Of a DNA stretch of 64,000 nucleotides, positions 10,474 through 20,640 are shown piece after piece. The stretch's first letter is position 1, and every line of letters begins with the position of its first letter. The position numbers and the translations under genes are program-made. The stretch lies in NCBI GenBank assembly GCA_030686995.1, contig CM060680.1:195659322-195723321 (forward strand), in the 5' to 3' direction. This stretch comes from Artemisia argyi (taxonomy: Eukaryota; Streptophyta; Magnoliopsida; Asterales; Asteraceae). A model generated the notes under the pieces. It ran no database searches and was not told where the DNA came from. It worked only from the letters and a program-made list of their open reading frames with translations.

Positions 10474-12580
10474 GGGGGTGGCAACCTTGCATAAGGTTGC
10501 CTCATATTTTAAAGCAAACAATCAATCATGGCCCTCTAACTCATTTTCTGCCTAAAGTTGCCTAAAATTCAATTTTAAGTGGCAATCTTATCTAATGACA
10601 AGCATTAAATGTTACATAATTATATAATTTAAATAAAAAAAACATAATTAAACACTTAATAAAAAACAACTATTTTAATTAAAAACAATACATTTTATTA
10701 ATAATTCAAAGCGAAATTACATAACACTTATTAAACAAAAAAAGAAGAAAAAAATGAATTCAACAAAAAATAGGAAATCACTAGTCATCGAGGTATGATA
10801 AATCTTGAGCCGCTACGTGCTCCGTAAGATCATATCGAAGACGATTATGGATATCTTCGCGAGTAACTCATGTAGCACACTATCATCATAAACTGGCGTT
10901 ACCGGCGGATCCATTATATGAACCGGCGATATTGCCATACCATCGTTTTTCAAAATCATATTGCACAATATAATGCACGTATAAACCAGTTGGCGAATCT
11001 TTTGAACCGACATAGCTCGGAGAGGACGACTGAGAATCATCCATTTTCCTTTTAGACGACCAAAAGCTCGTTCGATATCCTTTCTTGCAGACTCTTGTAG
11101 TTTCTTGAATCTCTTTTCCATTGGGTCAGTTGGATACGGATATGCTTTAACAAATGTTGAATACTTAGGATAGATTCCATCGGTAAGATAGTATCCACGT
11201 TTGTAAAGCCTTTCACCCAATAAAAATGAACTGTTTGGTGCCATTCTATTTCGTTCATTAACATACAATGGAGACTTATTCAAAACATTGATATCGTTGT
11301 TTGAACCGGGAGGACCAAAAAACAAATGCCAAATCCACAAATCATATGAAGCAGTCGCTTCAAGCATAATAGTCGGGTATTGGTGATCACCTCTCTTATA
11401 TTGGCCTCTTAAGTGTCTAGGACAATTTCGCCAAACAAAATGCGTACAATCAATGCTACCAAGCATTCCCGGAATATGATGTTTTTCTTCATGTACATTG
11501 AATAAGCATGCTACGTCATGACTTGTAGGCCTACGTAAGAACTCTCGACCATATAACTTTATAATTGCATCGCAAAATTTATCAAGCAATTCTCCTAAAA
11601 TAAAATGACAACTTTTAATTTAAAAAAAATAATAACGAAATATATAATGAAAAAATAATAACCAAAATATTATAAAAAAAAAAACATAACGAAAACAATT
11701 TAAGTAACTTAAAAAAATAATAACGAAAACAATTTAAATAACTTTTTCGATTAGATTTGTTTAAAGAAAAACAAATATATAACTAAAAAAAAAAAATAAT
11801 AACGAAATATTTAAAAAATTAATAACGAAATAATTTAATTAAAATAACAACCTGACGTTCTTCGTGCTATGTTTAGATAGTCATCAAATCTATCCGGAGG
11901 TTCACCCGTTGCGAGTTGTCGAATGACGGATGTACATTTTTGTAATTGCGTGAAACATCGCGTCTTGACCCGGTTGAAACCATTCGAATTGGGCTTCAAT
12001 ATCATCAACAATTTTTAAAAACAAATTTTTACTCATACGAAAACGATCACGAAAAACGCTTTCGTTAAACTTTGGTTGTTCAACAAAATAATCATTCAAT
12101 AGAGTTTCTAATGCTTTTTCACGAAAACGTTGGACATAACCACGGGTGTCGGTAGAGCTAGCCGTGTCTTCAAGAGTTTCGATTGCGGCTAAAAAGGTTT
12201 CAAACGTACTTCCGGATAACCATTCTTCGGACGAATCCGGGGGAATAATGATCTCGTCCGATGAGGAAGAAGACATTGACATGGTTAAATAAATTGTGTA
12301 TTGTTTTTCTGATTTGATTTGTGAGATTTTTGTGGATGAAACAATATGTGCTATGTAGTGAATATTTACAAGGATCTTTTTTTTTAAAAAAAAGTGGTAC
12401 ACGCTCCACCCATTTAATGCCAAACGGTCATATACTCCTTGAAAGTCTCCCTCACCGAATCGGTAGAAAGCACCGCTTGAGGCACCGATTCTTGCTTACC
12501 GATCCACTAGCAGCCCTTCATGCCGATCGGCATCCTTTGCCGATTCATTTTCACCGCAAGGGTGAAAGGATGCCACCCCC
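10474..12580 (-). mobile_element. PIF/Harbinger transposon, structurally complete
   Basis: The 2107-bp element has terminal inverted repeats GGGGGTGGCAaCCTT / GGGGGTGGCAtCCTT and a 3-bp TSD TTA at 10471-10473 and 12581-12583. A TTA/TWA target is the hallmark of this superfamily. It carries one minus-strand transposase gene with one intron (see separate entry). No second Myb-like (ORF1) protein is present, so even a repaired element may depend on a partner protein. Extra inverted sequence next to both ends forms subterminal hairpins. Confidence 0.93.
10813..12282 (-). pseudogene. Harbinger (HARBI1/ALP1-type) transposase, one frameshift
   Basis: Encodes the DDE endonuclease that would excise and insert the element. 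Exon 1 is 12282-11852, starting at an ATG followed by a Ser-rich acidic N-terminus. A 257-bp GT-AG intron spans 11851-11595, and exon 2 runs 11594-10813. In exon 2, counted from the Met at 11589, the catalytic triad is visible: D47 in SIDCTH, D99 in GSNNDI and E173 in ERAFGRLKG. Exon 1 has one fault. Near 11940 an extra A in an A-run (minus strand ACAAAAATGT) shifts the frame so the natural frame ends 15 codons later. Skipping one base restores a CxxxIRQLA-type sequence that continues to the splice site. Exon 1 minus one base plus exon 2 is 1212 nt, an exact 403 codons plus stop. All other residues look sound, so inactivation may be recent or a sequencing slip. Plants have domesticated relatives (ALP1), but the intact ends make a transposon gene the better reading. 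Confidence 0.9.
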
Positions 12581-12583
12581 TTA

Positions 12584-13126
12584 GATCCGGCGTTACTTAA
12601 CGTTAACTTGATAGTATTAACTCTATTCAAAAGATATTTGTTTTGTTTGTTGTGTACTAAATATTCTATTATTTTCCAATGGTTATACATGATTTAGGTT
12701 AGTTTTACATGGTTCATAAAAGTCAGTAAATCATAAAAATTAAATAACTGTATCACAAATTTTTTTTTGGAGGTCACATGGGAATGGGAATAATGGGATT
12801 AATGATCACGTTAAATTTTACATTATTAATATTTTAGTATTGACTATTCCAAATAAAAAAGTTTGGACACCTAATAAATTGCAAAAGGAATGAACTTTAT
12901 ACAGTTGTAGCAACCATCACTACTTTCTTTATTTTTTACAATTTTTTCATGACTCGGGTTTTTATAACTTTTTAATTCTTTTATTTAAAGTGGTTCCAAG
13001 ATGCTCATTTGATTGTGTAAAGAAATGTAGTTTTTTTTTAAAAGAACGTAGATAACAACATTTATAATAATAATAATACCTAATTAACATATCTTATTAT
13101 AAATATAAAAATTAACACATAACATA
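12584..13126. other. Intergenic DNA between two DNA transposons
   Basis: No gene or bounded repeat is recognised in this AT-rich spacer between the Harbinger element and the MULE. Confidence 0.5.
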
Positions 13127-13135
13127 TTGATAATA

Positions 13136-13312
13136 GGGTAAATTGCAAAAATGGTCCTTCACGTTCCACGAAATTACAAAAATGAGACCGAAACAAAAAG
13201 TAGCGCAAAAAAGACACTAACGTTCCACATTTTCGTAAAATCGCCAGTGAGAGGCCTTTTCCGTTAATTTTCCCGTTAAGTGCCATGTAGTTGAGGGTAG
13301 TATCGTCATTTT
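13136..13312 (+). repeat. Left terminal inverted repeat of the MULE
   Basis: Aligns in inverse over about 177 bp with 18878-19054. Blocks such as AAAAAGTAGCGCAAAAAAGAC and TTAATTTTCCCGTTAAGTG are identical, and identity across the pair is clearly above 80 percent by eye. MULE terminal repeats usually hold the transposase-binding site and promoters for internal genes. Confidence 0.92.
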
Positions 13313-13776
13313 ACCCCTTTCCCGCCAATAACTTAAGTTGCCAGTGTCTTGTTTTACAATTTAGTCCTTTAGAGCAATACTTTATATACGAGTATCAATT
13401 TCTTTCAAGAAGAACATTAATTTCACAGGTAAAGATCTTGAGAATGGTTAAGCTTTGGCACAATCGTGCACGCAGTACCCCGATACCTGATTTAGGAATC
13501 CTTTATAGTAAGAATACTCTGTTCCATTTTAATGTTTTCCATTTAAACTTGTTATTGTTGTCGGAAGTAATTGATGTTTTATGTGTTCCACAGATTTGAA
13601 TGAAAAAGTGTTTTCTTTACAAATCCATCACAATGGTGAATTCACCTCAAAACCAGGAAGAAGATATCTCTTTGGAGATACAGATTGGTTTGACGGAATT
13701 CACTCTTGGTTTGACGGAATTCACTCTGACATTTTCTCCATGGAATTATTGGGCGAAATGTTAGAGGATTTAGGTT

Positions 13777-15800
13777 CACTACAAAAAATCAGCCATTTAG
13801 TGGCACACAAAAAGTGCCACTAAATCCAAAAAAAGTGCCACTAAAGACCACGTCAGGAATGGGTGGCAGAAAAAAAAGTGCCACTAAGTACGGTGCCACT
13901 AAAGGGATTTGGTGGCACTTTTTCATTGTGTTGATGTAGACTTTTTGGCTTTAGTGGCTCTTTTACTTGTGTTACTATATAGCTTCAAGTATTCAGTGGC
14001 ACTTAGTAAATGTCATTAGATACATATCATGGTGAACTAACCAATTGGTTTTGGTGGCAAATACTTCATAACTCAAAGCATATTTCGGCACTAGTTCTAC
14101 GCCATAATAGAATTTTAGTATATTTATGCAAGATTTAATCCGAAAGTGTAAAGACAAATACTTGCAATCAAATTACTATTGAAGAACAATTTCATTCCAT
14201 CGATTGAATACAATCATCATTCAAGAATATATACAATATACATGACAGTAATATACAATACATAAGACTAATAGTTCTACTAAATATTATAAAAAGACAT
14301 AAAGCTTCCATACAAACAACAACTTCTTCTATGGCAAAAAATCTCTTGAATAGCTCTTGAAAGATCTGTAGACAATCTGAATTGAACACCCAAAGATAAA
14401 AAAAATGAGCACTGAAATAGAATAACAAATAATATATTTTTTTTTAAAGAGAGGAAATGGGCTTAATTTTGAGTGGTTCTGAACTATATAACAGTTTAAA
14501 GTTTGTTTGCTACTTACATGAAGATTATCCCAGCAATTAAATAGAATAGCAGTCCGTAAACATTGGACATAAATCTAAATTTACAATGCTAATGAGGGAA
14601 AGCATACCGTGCACTCATACCATGACACCAGTCATACTCTTTACCAATTGGTCCTGAAATTGCGAGCTAATAAGTTGGATATTAAGCAGAATCATAGTAT
14701 TAAAGCTATGATATGTGGTAGCAATCATAAAAAGATACCCATCGAGGAACCGCAAGTCCGCAATAAATCAAATAAATCACATTGCTCTTGAAATCTATAC
14801 ATAACTTGAACCAATATATTGCCCAAAAGAAACAATTGATGTTGAAAACACAATATATACGCACCATCATGGGCGGAGCTATTAAGGGACCGGGAAGGGT
14901 CACGGCCCCCCTAGGCTTAAGTCCGTTAGTATATATTTTTTTCGCGATTTCATGTGTTAAAATTTTATTTTCTCCGTCTCGGCCATCCCATATAATGTTT
15001 TTTTGGAAAAAAAAAATTGTTTCGGCCCTCCCAAAATTTTTTTTCTAGATCCGCCATTGCGCACCATCATTATTCAACATTTCAACCAATTGAATAATCC
15101 TAAAATCAAATTTATAATACTAAACTATCTCGATTCATAATTGACTAATCTACATGGTTCAAATTTTCATCTATTACACATAAATAAAAATCATAAAAAC
15201 ATATCTACACTATTATATATAAAGAATAGAATTCTCATAAAAAATACCGACATATGGAGGCTGCAAAGGAAAGAAAGGACTATCAAAAAAAGAGGAAAAA
15301 GGGAAGACGGGGCGTGATGGGCTGCAATGAACCATTGAGGGAGGGGTTATTGACAAATTGGTTGATGTTGATGAATAAAGAATAGGTTTGTTGAGGCATT
15401 TGAAACTGAATATTTGGGATGGCTTTACATAAAGATCCGGAATTTGATTAGGTTTAGCGCTTTTGAAATTGAAAATTTTCAAGTTGGAGGTAATCTAAAA
15501 TGGCCCGCCCATATTTTTCTAATTGGTAATTGGTGGCACAACCAGGAAATAACAAAAAAGTATAAAGAACATTCAGTGACATAAAACTAATATTTGACAC
15601 AATATCTCCATACTTTTAGAGGCATAAGTATTTTTGTGCCATTGTAGCGTATGTACAATTATGGCACAAGCATTTAAGTCTCACTAAATCACTAACTTTT
15701 TTCGTGGCACAAAAATTGTGTCACAAAATACATGATACAGTGGCACATATTCTTTTGCCATTAAAACTGTGTGCCACTAAATGGCATTTTTTTTGTAGTG
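13777..15800. mobile_element. Non-autonomous CACTA element inside the MULE
   Basis: Starts CACTACAAAAAATCAGCC, ends ...GGCATTTTTTTTGTAGTG, and is flanked by a 3-bp TSD GTT (13774-13776 and 15801-15803). Subterminal regions of both ends carry many copies of AGTGGCAC/GTGCCACT (for example 13799, 13814, 13832, 13873, 13890 and 13910 on the left; 15714-15780 on the right), the expected transposase-binding repeats. The 2-kb interior has no transposase and holds its own 189-bp insertion (14871-15059). A segment starting TCTACACTATTATATATAAAG near 15207 is Helitron-like but unbounded. Confidence 0.93.
14871..15059. mobile_element. 189-bp MITE nested in the CACTA element
   Basis: Ends GGGCGGAGC and GATCCGCCATTG are flanked by an 11-bp direct repeat, CGCACCATCAT, at 14860-14870 and 15060-15070. 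The interior holds opposed CGGCCCC / CGGCCCTCCC blocks. An 11-bp TSD suits a MULE-type family. This is the third nesting level (MULE, CACTA, MITE). Confidence 0.8.
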
Positions 15801-16945
15801 GTTACTCGGATAATACCCTTATGTTTACTTACTTTAGGATACCTGGGGAGTCATTGGATGATGGTTTGTTACCACTAAAGTCTGACGAAGATGTGAAGAC
15901 ACTTCTGGAGTATGTTCCTATATTTACACAATTGGATTTGTATATTGAAACCGGTGTTTCAATTGTTGAGTGTGAGATGATGGATCGAATGATGACTAAG
16001 GGCAAGGGTGTGGTGATAGAAGAAATAGTGGATGATGATATGATTGAGGCTGCTGGAAAGGGTGTTGATGGTGAGGCTGGAAACAGTGGAAAATTACTAT
16101 TGTTAGAGTGGCATAAAGAGTGGCATAAGACAAGACAACCAGAGAAGGCTGGACCTGTTTTTGATACTGATTCTGATAGTGACTTTCCACCAACATTTTG
16201 TACCGAAAAAATGATTGCAGATCATACAAAAAGGATGAATGATGAGTTTCAATTCAGAAGGTTATTGGGAGAGATTGACCAAGACTTTACTGTGGAGGAT
16301 TCAAGTGAGGAGTCTACAGGTTTGCTTGATTTTTATGATCTCGATTTTGATGATGCGTATTATGCTGACGCAAGTGATGAAGAGGTTGATCAAGAATGGC
16401 ATGGTGATCCATACCATTTAGTTGATGTACCTGAACCTGAAGAGATGCATGCGATTGAAGAGCCTCAAGAGCCTCAAGAGATAAGTGACATGTTTGCTGA
16501 AATAGATCAAGCATTGGATGAACTTGATGACGTTGTTGCAGCTGGAGAAGGAACAGAGGCGTATGCTCTTTATGCTGAACCAATTAGTTTCACTTTGCTT
16601 CCACTTGTGGATGTTGATGGTGTTGATGGTGATGATGGTGAACAAAGAGTTCGTGATGAGGATGTGATTCTAGATGAGCAGTGTGATGAAGTAGTTGGAG
16701 ATGGTAAATAAATAGTTTGTGATGTGGCTGTGATACCAGATGATTAGTGTGCTGTAGTAGTTGGAAATGGTGAACAAAGAGTTTCTGATGTGGTTGTGAT
16801 ACCAGATGGAAAAAATGGAGTTGGGCAAGATGAAGTGATCACAGAGGACAAGTTTGAAGACTAAGGAAGATCAATCAAGAGGCGAAGACTGATCGCTGAC
16901 AAAAAACCCAATGTTGCTGCTGACAAGAAACCCAAGGAGTGATCG

Positions 16946-17200
16946 CAGAGTTCTTGAAGAAGCTTCAAAAGTCCGATGTTATGGAGCTTTTGCATTTGAA
17001 GAAGAAGATGGCAGAAGCGAAGCTCAAGCTCTTTGTTTTGATGGACTTTAGAGTTTCTTTCATGGTCATCTTTGTTTTGATTGTTCCTTTTATTTTTCCA
17101 TCCTTTTTATGAATGTTATGTTTGAACCATAATGTTAGTTGAAAAAGTCAATTGGGTAATTTTGGGTATTTTTGTGCCTGCGCATAATTTTGGGATGCCA
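16946..17200. repeat. Partial copy of the downstream small gene and its 3' flank
   Basis: This stretch is a near copy of 17570-17930: the coding end (GAGTTCTTGAAGAAGCTTC), the 3' flank with GAATGTTATGTTTGAAC, and the AATTGGGTAATTTTGGGTAT segment all recur in the same order. Only the C-terminal half of the small gene is present here and lacks an ATG, so it is a truncated duplicate about 0.6 kb upstream of the fuller copy. Confidence 0.85.
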
Positions 17201-17342
17201 AAAACTTGGTAATCCAAACATTTTTAATTTATTACCCAAACACGCCTAAAACACAGTTTCACATGTACTTACCACACCTATTTAAAGCCTATACCCAGAA
17301 ACAAACACAGTAAAACTAGTTTGTCAAGGATTTAGCAAAAGA

Positions 17343-17624
17343 ATGTCTCAATTTATCCTTCTTGAGGAACTCGCTGCTGCTGCTAACTCAACCGAGTTAC
17401 CATACCAGATGACGGTGTTTTTTGCTAGGGAGACAGAGCGTGATATCAAGTATGCCAAAGAGCTGTTTGTGGCATATCAAGAGTTGCTTGATATTGTCGT
17501 TCAAAGGAACAAGATGATCTCTGAAATGGAACTGGTGCATCCCTCGGTGCAGATGTTCAAATGCTTGGAGTTCTTGAAGAAGCTTCAAAAGTCCGATGTT
17601 ATAGAGCTTTTGGATTTGAATTAG
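17343..17624 (+). CDS. Small helical protein of unknown function, MULE cargo
   Basis: A 93-codon frame starts MSQFILLEELAAAANS and ends FLKKLQKSDVIELLDLN. It is rich in Leu, Glu and Lys with heptad-like spacing, so probably mostly alpha-helical; no signal peptide, membrane segment or catalytic motif is seen. It lies inside the MULE between the PB1-like gene and the Dof gene. A partial upstream duplicate (16946-17050) reads past the point where this copy stops: AAGAAG there is replaced by a TAG here, after which the same frame would continue KMTEAKLKLF. The stop at 17622-17624 may therefore be a truncating mutation of a somewhat longer protein. A TA-poor promoter region and a start in good context (AGAATGTC) allow expression, but none is shown. 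Not recognised as any named family. Confidence 0.5.
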   Translation: MSQFILLEELAAAANSTELPYQMTVFFARETERDIKYAKELFVAYQELLDIVVQRNKMISEMELVHPSVQMFKCLEFLKKLQKSDVIELLDLN

Positions 17625-18169
17625 AAGATGACAGAAGCGAAGCTCAAGCTCTTCAACAAGCACACATTTGTCAAGAGACTTTAGAGTTTCTTTCATGGTC
17701 ATCTTTTTTTGATTGTTCCTTTATGTTTCCATTCTTTTTTTGAATGTTATGTTTGAACTTTAATGATATATTATGATTTTGTTATGTTTCTGTCATCTAT
17801 ATTTTGTTGTGTTGATTTATTATATTTTGCTTGTCAACCATTGGGTAGTTTTGCAAAAGTCTACCATAATGTTAGTTGCAAAAGTCAAAATTGATTGTCA
17901 AATTGGGTAATTTTGGGTATTTTTGTGCCTACACATTATTTTTGTGCATTCTTTTTAGATTCATTTTGCGCAATTCTGGTATTTTTGTGCATGTACAATC
18001 ATGTGCAAAAGTCAAACATGATTGTCAAAATAGGCAAGTCTAGGTCCTATTTAAATATAACTACTACGAATTACCATTCATTTACCATTTACAACCATAC
18101 CATTTACCATTCATCAAAAGATCGGGGTACATAAACCACTAAAACTAACACATCAACAAACAAACTACA

Positions 18170-18736
18170 CTAATTGCCACAAAATGGCCAGACACCTTCC
18201 TCAAAACAAACATCCTCCAACAACGATGACACAAACCCATTCTCATCACCGGCATCATCTACATGTAGAGGCGGCGGCAGGCCCTGGGTAGGTGGCAGCA
18301 GGCTCTGGGGAGGCGGCATCACACTCTAGTAGTCCTGGTACTCCGGTTGATCAAACGTGGTAACATAAGCCGAGGTGATGGTGGGGTTCATGGGGTTTTT
18401 CCTTTTTCTGTTTTTCCGGCTACCACCTCCAACAGGGATGTCCCGGAGCACGCCGCCATGGGTCCAGTGTCTGCGGCAGCTATGGCAAAAGTGACGCGGC
18501 TGCGATGTGTTGTAGTTGTTGTAGTAGCAGAACTTTGTGTCTTCTGAATGACAACGTGGACATGGGCGTTGTTGTGGGGGATGTGTCAGAGTTGTTGTGG
18601 TCACCAACGTTGAAGTTTCTTGGCGTGTGTTGGTGGTGGTCGTTGTCGTTATGGTGGTGGTTATGATGGCTGTGTTTTCTGACATTTGTGGTGATTGCAT
18701 TCTTGTTGTGATTCTGCTATGGTCAACTCGAGTCAT
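18170..18736 (-). pseudogene. Dof-type zinc-finger transcription factor gene with an internal stop
   Basis: Starts at the ATG ending at 18736 (context CACCATGA) and encodes the complete Dof DNA-binding domain, which in plants binds AAAG sites in promoters. The zinc ligands C59, C62, C84 and C87 fit the Dof pattern C-x2-C-x21-C-x2-C, and the following RHWTHGG and GGGSRKN motifs are typical. A Thr-rich region precedes the domain. At residue 137 a TAG (18326-18328) ends the frame. The same frame then continues open for 51 more codons (Pro-rich, then DENGFVSSLLEDVC) to a TAG at 18170-18172. A single nonsense change in a gene of about 187 residues is the simplest reading, and this is the size of small Dof proteins. 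It lies antisense to the other cargo near the right MULE end. It could still act as a 136-residue DNA-binding protein without its C-terminus. Family call is strong, functional state uncertain. Confidence 0.85.
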
Positions 18737-18877
18737 GGTGGAGAAGATGTGGGTTGTACGGGGGTTTATGTGGGTAGAGGTTTGATTTTACTTTGCAAAT
18801 TTAGCCATTGAGGTCTAATCACATTGATACCAAGCACAAAGGTGATTATGACGGCAAATTTAATAAGTATGAACAGT

Positions 18878-19054
18878 GAAATGACGATACTACCCTCAAC
18901 TACGTGGCACTTAACGGGAAAATTAACGGAAAATGGCTCTCAGTGGCGATTTTGCGAAAATGTGGAACGTTGGTGTCTTTTTTGCGCTACTTTTTGTCTC
19001 GGACCCGTTTTTGCAATTTTGTAAAACGTTAAAGACCATTTTTGCAATTTACCC
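18878..19054 (-). repeat. Right terminal inverted repeat of the MULE
   Basis: Inverse match to 13136-13312. The Dof gene reads away from this end, its ATG lying about 140 bp inside, so the repeat could contribute to its promoter. Confidence 0.92.
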
Positions 19055-19063
19055 TTGATAATA

Positions 19064-19485
19064 TTAACATAATAAGCGTATAAAAAAAGTTCACAATATT
19101 TAAAAATCCGAAAACCATAAATAATATATAAAAAAATAAACATAAAAATCCAGTTAAAATATTTATCATAATTACTGATATTTTTTAAATAAATGACACA
19201 ATAGTTATTCTAAAATATTTAACTATTTATATATTTTAAACATATAACACAATAATTATTTTAGAATACTTAAAGACTATTTTATATCTGATTTTAATTA
19301 ATATTTTAATAATGTAAAACCAAAACTGAAGCTAGTCGCCCATCGGGTAAAAAACTGGAGCTAGCCACCATCAGAGGGGATTTTTATTATTTATTTATTT
19401 ATTTTTAAATACTTGTATAGTTGTAAGGATTAAATTTTCATTTTTTTTTTGTGATGATAATAGTGTACACCATACTTATGAAATA
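19064..19485. other. AT-rich spacer, nothing recognised
   Basis: No gene, RNA or bounded repeat was identified between the two MULE-type elements. Confidence 0.5.
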
Positions 19486-20266
19486 TGGATGTGATTAGGG
19501 TTTTAAAAGGTGCGTCATGGCGTTGCTAACACGTGACGCGTGATCTCTATGTTACGCAATAGTCAAAGGCTTCAGTTCTAGGCGTGACGTGAGATGAGGC
19601 GTGCAAAAGCGCGATATGGCGCAAGGTGTTACAATTTTTTTTTTTTTAATTTAACTCCGATGAAAAGTTTTTTTGAAAGAAGTGAAGATTACATGGAAAT
19701 ATAGTTTTTTTGACTTAATTTATAATTTATAACTCTTTTTATAAACTCGATATATATGAAATATGATATAATATATAAATCTATAAATATTTTTATATTT
19801 TGTGTCGCTTTAAGTCACGCTTTAGAAAACGTTGTGGCTTCGCCATAGCTCCTAAGGCGTGTGTTACACCCATGGTTAGGATATGTGTCATAGTTTATTA
19901 AGTGTTAGGATAAATCTTTGTTTTAGAATAAGTCTTTGTGTTTGTGTGAGATTATCTCATAACTAGTATTTAATGTTTTACAATGAATAAAAGTCAGCTT
20001 TGTCAAATATTTGACTTCTTCTACTCTTCTTAAGGAGCTCGCATCACGCTTGAAGAGGTGCTACTATCAATACAACCAAAACGAATCGTATCAATTGGTG
20101 CTTTCATTGAGAGTTTCATTGGGAGCCGAATGAAAAAAAAAATCATTGGTACTGTTTATCGGTATTGTTCATCCCGACATACTGTTCATTGGTGCTGTTC
20201 ATCCAGGAGTACTGTTCATCGGTTACTGTTCCTCGCTTGAAGTTACTATTTTTCGAGTTACTGTCC

Positions 20267-20640
20267 ATGGCATTAGGCAGCAGAGATCGGGACACACTAT
20301 CTAAGCTATTGCAAATGGGTACGGTGGCCGAATATCATAGTGAGTTTGACAACAACAACAACAACAACAACATACCCAATCCCGCAAGAGCGAGGTATGG
20401 GGGAGGAAGAAGTGTAGACAGATCATATTGAGTTTGAGATACTTATAAATCGAGTAACGGGGATCTCTGAAAATTTACTTAAATCATTTTATATATCTGG
20501 ACTAAAACCTGCTCTACAATGTGCACTCTTAAGGTTAAACCCCACAAATTTAGACGAAGCTTTTTCATTAGCTTAATGGAAGCACATTTCGCGGACCAAT
20601 GGCCGGCTATAACCATCTCTATACTATGTGGATATCAAAA
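20267..20640 (+). pseudogene. Degraded gypsy gag fragment
   Basis: LLQMGTVAEYHSEF, then (after a 75-bp insertion and repeated target) INRVTGISENLLKSFYISGL and TNLDEAFSLA, form the central part of a plant Ty3/gypsy capsid (retrotrans_gag). A stop follows at once and downstream frames are broken. It is a relic of the surrounding element. Confidence 0.75.
20350..20424 (-). mobile_element. Short non-LTR (RTE/SINE-type) 3'-end insertion
   Basis: A (CAA)n tract followed by CATACCCAATCCCGCAAGAG is flanked by 13-bp repeats ATAGTGAGTTTGA (20337-20349) and ATATTGAGTTTGA (20425-20437), one mismatch. The tract reads as a (TTG)n tail on the minus strand, as in RTE-type LINEs and their SINEs. Heavily 5'-truncated; it interrupts the gag relic. 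Confidence 0.65.

Larger units (their letters stand above)
13444..16711 (+). pseudogene. PB1-like-domain acidic protein gene, split by a CACTA insertion
   Basis: Exon 1 is 13444-13507 with donor GTAAGA at 13508. The acceptor CAG ends at 13593 and exon 2 starts at 13594. The N-terminal fold (F-S-L-Q-I-H-H-N-G, then WFDGIHS, then ELLGEMLEDLG) resembles the PB1-like domain at the start of many plant MULE-associated proteins. A CACTA element at 13777-15800 interrupts it. Removing it with one TSD copy gives 384 codons with no frameshift (64+183+908 nt), and the next residues (YSDNTLMFTYFRIPG) continue the domain as expected. The rest is a very acidic, Asp/Glu-rich tail. WFDGIHS is encoded twice by a 21-bp tandem duplication (13686-13727), which probably distorts the fold. 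The tail ends in about 66-bp repeats; in the second unit a mutation creates the stop at 16709-16711, and similar decayed repeats continue to about 16860. Biochemical role unknown. Confidence 0.72.
13136..19054. mobile_element. Mutator-like (MULE) element carrying several genes, Pack-MULE-like
   Basis: Two roughly 177-bp terminal inverted repeats begin GGGTAAATTGCAAAAATGGTC. The element is bounded by a perfect 9-bp TSD, TTGATAATA, at 13127-13135 and 19055-19063. Long inverted repeats with a 9-bp TSD are the signature of MULEs. No MuDR transposase is seen (no DDE or SWIM block), so it must be moved in trans. The cargo, in order, is a PB1-like acidic protein gene (plus), a helical small ORF with a partial duplicate (plus), and a Dof zinc-finger gene (minus). 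The Dof domain is a host-gene family, so the element either captured it or has long carried it. A CACTA element (13777-15800) has inserted into the first gene. Confidence 0.93.

Noticed and set aside
15207..15500. Helitron inside the CACTA element (also near 3478)
   Set aside because: A TCTA(T/C)ACTATTtATAAAG-like start is visible but no CTRR end with a preceding hairpin could be located.
18597..18785. Val-rich plus-strand frame over the Dof gene
   Set aside because: Antisense of the Thr-rich N-terminus of the Dof frame.
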